Origin: Anaeromyces robustus
Taxonomy: Eukaryota > Neocallimastigomycota > Neocallimastigomycetes > Neocallimastigales > Neocallimastigaceae
Reading direction: 5' to 3'
Assembly: GCA_002104895.1 (NCBI GenBank)
Contig: MCFG01000110.1
Coordinates: 150,001-169,194 of the forward strand
Length of the DNA: 19,194 bases
Below the pieces are notes generated by a model, which saw only the letters and a program-made list of their open reading frames with translations, was not told where the DNA came from and did no database searches. This document shows, piece after piece, positions 1-9,296 of this stretch; position 1 is the first letter of the stretch, and every line of letters begins with the position of its first letter. A program made the translations under genes and the position numbers.

Positions 1-3000
1 ATGGCTATTTTAGAATCTTTTGCTACTTTTGTTATTCCTATTGGTTTATTATTATTAGCTAGAAGTGGTTATGATATGGCTATGGCTTTAGACTATATTT
101 TCTTTATTATTATGAGTCCAGGTTTAGCTAGTCCTCTCTACAATTTACTTATGATGTCTGCTAATCTTACTACTATTGCAGAAGGTAATAGAAGAATTGA
201 TAAAATTTTAAATGAAGATATCATTTCTCAACCAGAACATCCAAAAATTCCTACAAAGTTTAACGTTACTTTCAAAAATGTTACTTTTAATTATAAAAAT
301 TCTGAAAATGAAGAAGAAAAGGAACAACAAAATAAAAATAAAGATGGTAAAGAAGAAAAAGAAGAAGAAAAAAAAGGAAAAAATGATAATGATAAGAAAA
401 GTTTTAATCCTAAATCTAAAACAACAGAAAATATTTTAGATAATATTAGTTTTGAAGCTGAAAATGGTAAAATTACCGCTTTAGTAGGTCCATCAGGTTC
501 TGGTAAATCTACTATTGGTAGTTTAATTCCAAGATTTTGGGATATTGAAGACAATAATGGAGAAATTTGTATTGGTGGTATTAATATTAAAGATATTAAA
601 TATAAAGATTTAATGAATATTATTTCTTTTGTTTTCCAAGATACTTTCTTATTTAATGATACTGTTTATGAAAATATTGTTATTGGTAAACCAAATGCTA
701 CTAAACAAGAAGTTATTGCTGCAGCTAAAGCAGCTCAATGTCATGAATTTATTGAAAGTTTACCTCATCAATATGACACTATTATTGGTAGTTCCGATAC
801 TAATGATGGTGTTTTATTAAGTGGTGGTGAACAACAACGTATTTGTATTGCTAGAGCAATCTTAAAGAATTCTCCAATTTTAGTATTAGATGAAGCTACT
901 GCTTATTCTGATCCAGAAAATGAATATAATATTCAATTAGCTTTAAAAGAATTAATTAAAAATAAAACAGTTCTTGTTATTGCTCATAATTTAAATACTA
1001 TTAAATCTGCTGATAATATTATTGTTGTTAATAAAGGTAAGATTGAAGAACAAGGTAAGCATGATGAATTATTGGCTAATAATGGTCTTTATTGTAAAAT
1101 GTGGAATGCTTATATTAGTACTACAAGATGGTTCATTTCTAATAAAACTGGAAATGAAAATGGAAATGATACCAATAGTAATGATAATACGGAGGATATT
1201 CATTTTGAAATTGATGAAACTGAAGAATCAAAAGCTGAATTTGAAAACTTTAAAGAATCTATGGAAAAAAGAATACTTAAAAATAAAACAGAAACCCGTG
1301 GTAAAAAAATTATTGAAAAAGAAGGTATGTTGGCTGATAATTTAAATATTTTATATAATGTTACTTATGGTCATCCAAAAAGAATGTATGTTGCTATTGT
1401 ATCTACAATGATTGCCAATTTAGTCAATATTTTACCATTTATATTAACCATTAAGGTAGTTCAAACCATTTTTGATGCCTATGATGGTTCAAATACTCCA
1501 TTAAATACTAAAAAAATTTGGATTATATTTGGTATGTTAGTTGGTTTAATTCTTGTCATGTTTATTGCTCAATTACCTGCTTATGATCATTGTTATACAG
1601 ATGCTTATAATGCTAGTGCCGAAGGTAGAATGGAACTTGCTGAACATATTCGTCGTCTTCCACTTGGTACAATTTATTCCAAAGATCCTGGAGAATTAGT
1701 TAATATTTTAATGAATGATTTCCTTACTATTGAAAATGCTTCTTCTCATATGATTCCACAACTTTTTGGTTCTTTAGTTGTTCCAATTATTGCCTTTTGT
1801 GGTTTAGTATTTATTGAATGGCGTTTAGCTATTGCTTCCTTTGCACCATTTGTTCTTGGTTCTTTTGTTCTTTTCTCTGCTACATCAATTGAAAATATTC
1901 TTTCTGAAAAACATATGGCTGCTAAAATTGAAACGGGTAATCGTTTCAAAGAATATTTATCAGGTATTCGTTGTATTAAAGCTTATAATTTAATTGGTGA
2001 TAAATTTGACCGTTTAGAAAAATCTTTCCAAAATCTTAAAAAGGAATCTATTAAAATTGAAGCCATTATTGGTCCATTTGTTTGTTTAACAGCTGCTATT
2101 ACTCATTCTGGTTTAGCTTTAATGGTTATGGTAGGTGCTCATCTTTTACAAATGAATGAAATTAGTATTTCTACTTTTGTTATTTTCCTTGTTATTGGTA
2201 ATAGAGTTTACGATCCATTAATTATTGCTTTAATGGATATTGCTGAAGTACGTTATTCTGCTCTTGCTGGTAAAAGAATTGGTGAATTCCTTGATCTTCC
2301 AATTATGGAAGGTACCAAAGATGTTCATTATGAAGAACAAAAGGATATTATTTTCAAAGATGTTAACTTTAAATATATGGATCAAAAAAGATCAACAACA
2401 ACTACTACTACTACTACTTCAAGCGATAGTCATAAAAATAAGGTTAATGATGATAAATATACCCTTAAAGATATTAATCTTACTATGAAACAAGGTTCTA
2501 TGACTGCTTTAGTTGGTCCATCTGGTTCTGGTAAAACTACTATTTTAAAATTAATTTCTAAATTCTATGATGTTAATAGTGGTAAAATTACTTTTGCTGG
2601 TGAAGATATTTCTAAAATTGATCCAGAATTCTATATGAAAAATATTTCTATTGTATTCCAAGATGTTTATTTATTTAAAGATACCATTGCTAATAATATT
2701 AGATTTAGTAAGGATGATGCTACCAAAGAAGAAATTATTGATGCTGCTAAGAAAGCTTGTGCTCATGACTTTATTATGAGTCTTCCTAATGGTTATAATA
2801 CTATGGTAGGTGAAGGTGGTTGTACTTTATCTGGAGGTGAAAAACAAAGAATTTCTATTGCTAGAGCTATTCTTAAAGATTCACCAATTGTTCTTTTAGA
2901 TGAAGCTACATCATCCCTTGATCCAGAAAATGAAGTAGATGTTCAAAGAGCTATTTCTGAATTAATTCAAGGTCGCACAGTTATTGTTATTTCTCATCAT

Positions 3001-3150
3001 TTAAAAACAATTATGCAAGCTGATAATATTGTTGTTTTAGAAAATGGTTCAATTGTTGAACAAGGTCAACATGATGATTTAATAAATCAAAATGGTGTTT
3101 ACAAACGTTTATGGGATATTCAAGAAAAATATAAAGGTTGGACTATGTAA
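1..3150 (+). CDS. Fused double ABC exporter (TMD-NBD-TMD-NBD), 5' end cut by the window
   Basis: ATP-driven membrane exporter; substrate unknown. The visible 1049 residues begin in the last helices of the first membrane domain (about 1-60). NBD1 follows: A-loop Tyr98, Walker A GPSGSGKST 163-171, Q-loop Gln213, signature LSGGEQQ 273-279, Walker B ILVLDE 293-298, H-loop His329. The second membrane domain (about 460-745) has six likely helices. NBD2 follows: Tyr792, Walker A 839-847, Gln887, signature LSGGEKQ 943-949, Walker B 963-968, His999. Both sites keep the catalytic Glu, so both look active. The ATG at base 1 is almost certainly internal, since about 200 residues of the first membrane domain are missing; the full protein would be about 1250-1300 residues. 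The DEAT-x-x-DPENE style resembles bacterial exporters of the IrtA/YbtP type rather than fungal PDR or MDR pumps, so bacterial origin is plausible (inference). No intron is visible. It ends in TAA at 3148-3150. Confidence 0.93.
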   Translation: MAILESFATFVIPIGLLLLARSGYDMAMALDYIFFIIMSPGLASPLYNLLMMSANLTTIAEGNRRIDKILNEDIISQPEHPKIPTKFNVTFKNVTFNYKNSENEEEKEQQNKNKDGKEEKEEEKKGKNDNDKKSFNPKSKTTENILDNISFEAENGKITALVGPSGSGKSTIGSLIPRFWDIEDNNGEICIGGINIKDIKYKDLMNIISFVFQDTFLFNDTVYENIVIGKPNATKQEVIAAAKAAQCHEFIESLPHQYDTIIGSSDTNDGVLLSGGEQQRICIARAILKNSPILVLDEATAYSDPENEYNIQLALKELIKNKTVLVIAHNLNTIKSADNIIVVNKGKIEEQGKHDELLANNGLYCKMWNAYISTTRWFISNKTGNENGNDTNSNDNTEDIHFEIDETEESKAEFENFKESMEKRILKNKTETRGKKIIEKEGMLADNLNILYNVTYGHPKRMYVAIVSTMIANLVNILPFILTIKVVQTIFDAYDGSNTPLNTKKIWIIFGMLVGLILVMFIAQLPAYDHCYTDAYNASAEGRMELAEHIRRLPLGTIYSKDPGELVNILMNDFLTIENASSHMIPQLFGSLVVPIIAFCGLVFIEWRLAIASFAPFVLGSFVLFSATSIENILSEKHMAAKIETGNRFKEYLSGIRCIKAYNLIGDKFDRLEKSFQNLKKESIKIEAIIGPFVCLTAAITHSGLALMVMVGAHLLQMNEISISTFVIFLVIGNRVYDPLIIALMDIAEVRYSALAGKRIGEFLDLPIMEGTKDVHYEEQKDIIFKDVNFKYMDQKRSTTTTTTTTSSDSHKNKVNDDKYTLKDINLTMKQGSMTALVGPSGSGKTTILKLISKFYDVNSGKITFAGEDISKIDPEFYMKNISIVFQDVYLFKDTIANNIRFSKDDATKEEIIDAAKKACAHDFIMSLPNGYNTMVGEGGCTLSGGEKQRISIARAILKDSPIVLLDEATSSLDPENEVDVQRAISELIQGRTVIVISHHLKTIMQADNIVVLENGSIVEQGQHDDLINQNGVYKRLWDIQEKYKGWTM
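301..429 (+). repeat. Charged low-complexity insert in NBD1 of the ABC exporter
   Basis: Residues about 101-143 are almost only Glu, Lys, Asn, Asp and Gln, encoded by GAA/AAA/AAT-rich DNA. They lie in the loop right after the A-loop Tyr98 and before the strand leading to Walker A. In ordinary ABC ATPases this loop is a few residues long. Confidence 0.85.
2377..2460 (+). repeat. Poly-Thr (ACA/ACT)n microsatellite insert in NBD2 of the ABC exporter
   Basis: Residues about 793-820 contain eight consecutive Thr (799-806) encoded by an ACA/ACT repeat, followed by a polar Ser/Asp/Lys/Asn stretch. It sits directly after the A-loop Tyr792, the same structural position as the charged insert of NBD1. 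Confidence 0.85.
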
Positions 3151-4401
3151 ATAACAAAATAAAAATAAAAATGAAAGTACAAAAAAAGAAAAAAGAAAAT
3201 TAAAAGAGAATAATTATAACTATAATATTGAAATCATGAAAAGATTAAAATCAATATATAATATAAATTTTTAAGTTGTTATACTACTATCATTATAATA
3301 TAAAAAATAAAAATAAAAAAAATCATGTTTTTTTTTTTTTTTATTTTTATTTTTTATTTAATATTATTATTCAAAATAACTTTATATAAATACTTATTAT
3401 CTATATAAAAAGAATTAAATTTATTATCTATATAAATAACACTATCATAATATAATTATTAATATAAAACTTTTATAATTATTATATATAAAAAAAAAAT
3501 ATAAAAATATAAAAATAAAAAATAAAATTCAAATATAAAATTATAAAAATATAAAAATAAAAATATAAAAACAAATCAAATAAAACAAAAAAAAAAAACT
3601 AAAGAAATAAATAATGTATATTAAAAAAAAAATAAAATTAAAAAAAAATAAATAATGTATATTAAATTAAGAAATAACAACATAAAAATAAAAATAAATA
3701 ATAAAAAATTGAAAAAAAAAAAATTGAAAAAAATTGAAAAAAAGATTAAATAAATAAAAAGATTAAAAATTAAAATCTGAAACATTAATAATAATAATGA
3801 AAAAAAGGTAATAAAAATTTAAAAATCAAAAATTTTAATTTTTATAAAATAATATCTAATTTATAAATTTGTGTAACAATCATAAAATATTATCCAAGAT
3901 TTTATGATATTATTATTAAACGTTTTTTTTTTTTTTTTATTATTTTATTATTTTAATTATTATTATTTTTCTAATAAAAAAAAAAGTACTACAAATACTA
4001 AAAATATATTTTATATATATATATATACTTGTTTAAAATATTTTTATAAATGAGTTATAGTAATTTTTTTATATTTTTTATTTATATTTTTTACTTATTT
4101 TTACAATTTAATCTGAAGTAATATAAAAAATATAACATAGTTATAATACTTTTTTTTTAAAATATATGAAAAAATCATTAATAATAATAATATTAATTAT
4201 TAAAAAAACTATTACAATGATTAAAATGATAACAATTAATTATAAAAAAATATAAAATAAAATATTTATAATATCAGTAAAAAAATTATTTTAACTATAG
4301 TCATTATAAATCTAAATATGTAGATATATTAATCTTAACCCTTTTCAAATCAAAAAATAATTTGATTATATTTAATAAAAATTATTAAAGATAAATTTTT
4401 T

Positions 4402-4443
<42 letters not shown>

Positions 4444-4636
4444 TTAAAAACTTTAATTAAAAATAAAGATATTTAAAGTAAATAAAATAGTTAGGAGCAG
4501 TAAAATCCATTAAAAAAAAAAAAAAAAAAAAAAACAAATAACAATAAAAATAATCAGTATATAAATTTTATATATAAAAATTTAAAAGTATAAATAATAA
4601 AAAATTCATTACTTTGAATACTATTATAAATCAAAA
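3151..4636. other. A/T-only intergenic spacer between the ABC and DAW1 genes
   Basis: About 1.5 kb with no supported gene. It must contain the ABC terminator and the DAW1 promoter, but I cannot place either by motif. It holds an A36 tract (4406-4441), an A23 tract (4512-4534), T-runs, and a 10-bp-arm inverted repeat at 3879-3888/3899-3908 (ATCATAAAAT, 10-nt loop). Confidence 0.8.
4406..4441. repeat. A36 homopolymer tract
   Basis: 36 uninterrupted A residues, followed about 70 bp later by an A23 tract (4512-4534), about 200 and 100 bp upstream of the DAW1 start codon. They may be nucleosome-excluding promoter tracts or just composition drift. Confidence 0.9.
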
Positions 4637-6284
4637 ATGAAGAAACGTTTCCTTATTAGATATTATCCACCTAGTAATTAAAATATTTTTTTATTATTCA
4701 ATGAAAACTACCAAATAAAAAATAATATATAATTTAATTAGATTTATTCTAATTTTCAATTATTTTTATTTTTTAATAGCAATTTATTATGAATATAAAC
4801 AATATGATACATTAAAAGTAAAGCAAATAGACTGTTTGCAATTATATGAAGAGTACGTTTTTTTTTAATATGAAACATAGTAGAAAAAAATCCAAATTTA
4901 TAATTTTTTTTGTGTTATATATATTTTAACAATAGAGAAATGAAATTAATTAATTCTATATATATATATATATTAATAAAATAGTAAAAATATTGAAAAT
5001 ACTTTTAAAACTATTTTAAAATCTGATCCATCTATTAATGAAAAATACCAAAAAGTGATAAGATATTTATTAAAAAGTAAAAATATATACGTAAATGGAA
5101 ACAATAAAACAAAAATATAAATATATTTAATATATATTATTAAAAAAAAAAAAAAAGAAAAGAAAGAAAATGAAAGTTATTATTATAAAGATACCCTTTA
5201 CTTTATATTACTTTTTTTTCTAATTTTTATTCAAAATAAAAAAAAAAAAACATAAATTATATCAATATATATTAGAACTTATTGATAAAAACTTTAATAT
5301 GGAACCTCATTCCTTTTATCTTTATAAAACTATTGTAACTCATTCGATGCCATTAACAAATTGTATGCTTAATAAAAAAGGAGACAAGTAGAGTTTTTAT
5401 TTATTTACTATATCATTTTTTTAATTTTTTTTTTGGTTATTATATATTTAAAAAAAAAATCATAAATATTATCATTATTTAATTAATTAATTGTAATAAT
5501 AATACTAATTTTATTGTATATATTACTCTATTATCTACTTTTTTTTTAAATATATTATTATGTATATATATATATATATATATAAAATGAAGGTTTATAA
5601 CAGGAAGTTATGATAGAACTTGTAAAATATGGGATACCGAAACAGGAAAAGAATTATTAGTATTATCAGGTCATAAAAATGTTGTATGTACTATCGTATG
5701 GAATTTACCTTTTTGGTATGGATATAAACGGAACAAAGAAATTTTATTATTATTATTATTAATTATTATAATGTTTTATTTATTCGTATTAAATATTTTA
5801 ATATTCATATACATACATATATATATATATATATACAAAAAGTGATAAAATAGCAACAGGATCATTTGATAAAACAGTAAAGGTATATTAAATATGTAAT
5901 TGAAATATAATTTTAATATATATATATATAATATTTATTTAAATATTTATATATATATATATTTTATTTATTGATAAAAAAAAATATATATTAGATATGG
6001 AATGCAGAAAATGGAGAATGTTATCATACCTTAAGAGGTCATAGTGGTGAAATATTATGTATTACTTTTAATAATCAAAGTTCTATGATTGCTACAGGAA
6101 GTATGGATTCTTTATGTATACTATGGGATGTAAGAAGTGGAGATGAATTATTTAAATTAATGGTTAGTAAATATTTTTTTTTCAAATTTATTATATTCTT
6201 TATATTTATATATATAATTAAAATAAATTAATTAAAATATTACTATAAATTATTATTATTATTATAATTATTATTATTATTATA

Positions 6285-6339
<55 letters not shown>

Positions 6340-6355
6340 ATTATTATTATTATTA

Positions 6356-6425
<70 letters not shown>

Positions 6426-7671
6426 TTATAATTATAAATTGTTACTATTATAAAATAATAAAAAAAAGGGTCATTCAGAAGAAATAGTAAATGTGGTATT
6501 TTCAAAAAATGATGCATTTCTAGCAACTGGATCATTTGATTCAACTATTTGTATATGGGATACCAAAACTGGAAAGTAAGATATGACAATAATAATTTTT
6601 TAATAATTATAACTATCTTTATTAAATATCTTTAAATATTTATTATATTTTATTTATTTTTTTCTTTTTTATTTATTTATTTATTTATTTATTTATTTTT
6701 GTTACATGTTCTTTATATAGAAATATTCATAAATTAATTGGACATCACAGAGAAATATCTTCTGTTCAATTTTCATCAGATTCTAATAAAATATTAACTT
6801 CTTCTTTAGATGGTACAGTAAAAATATGGGACGTTTTAACTGGAAGTTGTATTTCAACATTAAAGTAAATTTATATAATATAATATAAATATATATATAT
6901 TTTTTTTTAAAAATGTTTTTTTTTTTTTCAATAATAATTATATATATATATATATATATGATAATATAATTAATTAATATACATATAATATTATTTTTCT
7001 TTTTATAATTTTTAATAAATTTAGTGATCATACAGATGAAGTATTGGATGTTTCCTTTAGTTTATCAGGAAGATATATTATTACAGCTTCTGCTGATAAA
7101 ACTGCAATTCTATATAATGCAACAACTTATGATATTATAACAACATTTAAAGAACATGAAAATGAAATTACTAAAGTATATAATTTATTTGAATTTGGAA
7201 TAATATATATATATATATATATATAACACTTTAATTATATATTAGTATTATCTATATATACATTTTTTTTTAATTAATATTAAATTCTATATATTATTAC
7301 TATTATAATAATTTATAAAAGGTAATGTTTAATCCACAAGGAACAAGAGTTATTACAGCAAGTAGAGATAAAACAATAAAAATATGGGATATTGAATTAA
7401 AAAAATGTATACAAACTTTTTCAGATTTTCAAAATGATGTATTTTCATGTTCATTTAATTATTATGGTGATATGATTATTACAGGTAAAAAGAAAAAAAA
7501 AAAAAAAACTTTTTTTTTTATTAAATAATAAATATATAATAATTATATATTTATTTATGATACTAATAATCTTATATCTACATATATATATACCTAATAC
7601 TTTTCTCTTATTTTCTTTTTTTTTTAGGTTCTAAAGATAATAGTTGTAATATATACAAGCAATTACCATAA
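4637..7671 (+). CDS. DAW1: Outer-arm dynein assembly factor DAW1/ODA16, eight-bladed WD40 protein, 12 exons
   Basis: Cargo adaptor that, in the known family, links outer dynein arms to IFT46 for transport into motile cilia. Exons: 4637-4673, 4780-4852, 4985-5076, 5276-5387, 5593-5715, 5843-5882, 5995-6162, 6469-6575, 6721-6864, 7025-7175, 7322-7484, 7628-7671 (TAA at 7669-7671). All 11 introns are GT-AG, the reading frame closes across every junction, and the sum is 1254 nt, or 417 residues, close to animal DAW1 (about 415). The N-terminus [12 protein letters not shown] matches the family's RYYPPG-type start. Eight WD blades follow from about residue 85, with motifs such as [26 protein letters not shown] and ITASADKT, and the protein ends [16 protein letters not shown], as in DAW1/ODA16. 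Exon 3's donor (5077, GTAAAA) was chosen because it gives YLLKKLIDK, matching the family helix; a donor at 5091 does not. The chosen N-terminal junctions are the least certain part. Confidence 0.94.
6163..6468 (+). repeat. DAW1 intron 7, filled by ATT and TTTA microsatellites
   Basis: The longest intron of the gene (306 bp; the others are about 106-205 bp). From about 6247 to 6360 it is an imperfect (ATT/TTA)n array with TTAATTA interruptions, then a second ATT run, then a pure (TTTA)n run to about 6425. Expansion of these arrays probably explains the extra length. Confidence 0.9.
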
Positions 7672-9208
7672 AAGAAAAAGAATTAAAAAAATAAGAAAAA
7701 AAATAAAATATTATGTAAAATTTTTGCATATAATATACCAAAAAAAAATAAATAATTAAAAAAAATAAGAAATAAAAAAAAGAAAAATAAAAAAAAATAA
7801 ATATATATAAAAAAATTTTTTTATGAATTATTATTTTTTTTTTAGTTTTGACGTGAAGACATAGATGGAGCGGTGAAGGTCGAATCGATATGCCATAAAA
7901 TATCACTCTACAGGTACACTTGTAATGTACATATGGAAGATGGTCACCCGTATGTTAGAGTCTAATTTATTTATTTTTAATTAAAGATGAATCTAGTATA
8001 AATTTATATATATATATATAATAGACCATTTCAACGATTATAACACTTAAAAATTTATATTATGAATAAATTGAATAAATTTTTTTTTTTGGTTACTTTT
8101 TTTGAACTTTTTTATTTTTTTTTTTTTATTTGTTTTAGTTCCTTTTATTTTATAGTTTTTATTTTTATATTTTTTTTTTACTTTTTGCTTTTATTTTATT
8201 TTTTTTTATCTTAATTATTAAACTTTTAAATTAACAATATATATTTATATATAAGATATTTCTTTTTTTTTTTATTATAATTATAAAGATAATTATGAAA
8301 TATAATTTATAAATAAAGCTAAAAAAAAAAAAAAAAGAAGAAAAAAGATAAATAAAAGAATAATAAATTAAAAAAAAATATTAGAAAAGAAATTATTCTC
8401 TTATATATTTATCTTTTTTCTTACTTTTTTTTTTTCCTTTTTTTTTTTTTTTATTATTTTAAAATAAAAAATAATAAAAATAATATATCTTAATATGATA
8501 TTAATATTAATATATGGGTTAAGCTATGAATCGAATTAATTATAAAAAACATTATTCTATTATCTTAAAATGAGGTTTAAATTATTTAAATTATTTACAT
8601 ATATTTGTTTAAATTATATAATATGTTTACAATGATTATATAGTTATTATTATATATAATAAATATTATAATTAGTTTTTTTTTTTTTTTTTTTTTTTCG
8701 TTCGTTGTTTTTAATAATTATATTTAACTCTTAAATAATGAGTAATGTAATTATTATATATATGTATTTTGTTTACAAATTAAGAAAAATAAAATAGGAT
8801 AAAAATAATTAATTATAATAAATTACTATTATTAATATATGTATAAATATTTTTCATGGATAAAAAATATTAAATAAATTATTAAATTATAAAATAAAGA
8901 GAAAATAAATATAATATTTTTTAATCTACTTTTATTTTAATAATAGGGATAAGGAATAAATGAATATAATAATAATATTATTATTAAATAATTATTTCAT
9001 ATTATATATATATATATTTTATAAGTTTTTTTTTTTATATTATAATAATTATGATAATTATAATAAATATGATAAAAATAATTAAATGATAAATAATGTA
9101 AATAATATATTATATTATGGTATATGTTATCATATATTAAATATATTATATTATTATATTATATTATATATATTATATTAATTTAAAAAAATAATATTAC
9201 GGGGAAAT
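7672..9208. other. Convergent A/T-rich spacer between DAW1 (+) and CotH (-)
   Basis: The 3' flanks of two converging genes. Apart from the G+C island at 7852-7962 it is A/T homopolymers and (TA)n runs, including a T22-type tract near 8677-8698. The stretch 8515-8545 (GGGTTAAGCTATGAATCGAATT) is slightly richer in G+C, but I could not assign it. No other gene is supported. Confidence 0.7.
7852..7962. other. Isolated G+C-richer island, unassigned (possible structured RNA or coding relic)
   Basis: 47 of 111 bases are G or C (hand count, about 42%) inside DNA of roughly 10%. On the + strand it is open for 37 codons between TGA 7849-7851 and TAA 7963-7965, but it uses GCG, GTC, TCG, CCG and CTC codons unlike the neighbouring genes. 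It can also fold: ACAGG-TACA-CTTGT at 7910-7923 and an 8-bp stem 7929-7936/7948-7955 with an 11-nt loop and one G-U pair. A T5 run at 7974-7978 would suit Pol III termination. It did not match 5S rRNA, U1-U6, U3 or tRNA features that I know. Function unknown. Confidence 0.55.
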
Positions 9209-9266
9209 AAGGAAAAAAAAATTATTAATTATATTATATCATATAATTAATAATTTTTTTTTCCTT
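9209..9266. terminator. Perfect 26-bp-stem hairpin just 3' of the CotH gene
   Basis: Arms 9209-9234 and 9241-9266 are perfectly complementary with a 6-nt loop (TATATC). On the CotH strand it starts 31 bp past the stop codon, inside the expected 3' UTR. The stem is capped by the only G:C pairs nearby. A role in 3'-end formation or convergent-transcription insulation is inference; it could also be a palindrome relic of a mobile element. Confidence 0.6.
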
Positions 9267-9296
9267 TTTTTTTTTTTTTTATTTTAATAATCTACC

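Noticed and set aside
212-554. Overlapping Lys-rich and Ser/Phe-rich open frames inside the ABC gene
   Set aside because: They are out-of-frame shadows of the A-rich low-complexity insert.
4406-4534. A36/A23 tracts considered as retroelement poly(A) tails
   Set aside because: No element body or duplicated flanks could be found next to them; they are kept as homopolymers only.
5077-5096. Alternative DAW1 exon 3 donor at 5091 (GTAAAT)
   Set aside because: It adds SKNIY and puts exon 4 out of phase; the donor at 5077 restores a family-like KKLIDK helix and keeps the frame.
7875-7895. tRNA-like B box (GGTCGAATC) in the G+C island
   Set aside because: No A box at the right distance and no acceptor or anticodon stem could be drawn.
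7631-7906. 91-codon minus frame over the DAW1 end and the island
   Set aside because: Mostly Phe/Tyr/Ile from poly-A/T; it crosses the last DAW1 exon antisense and shows no domain.
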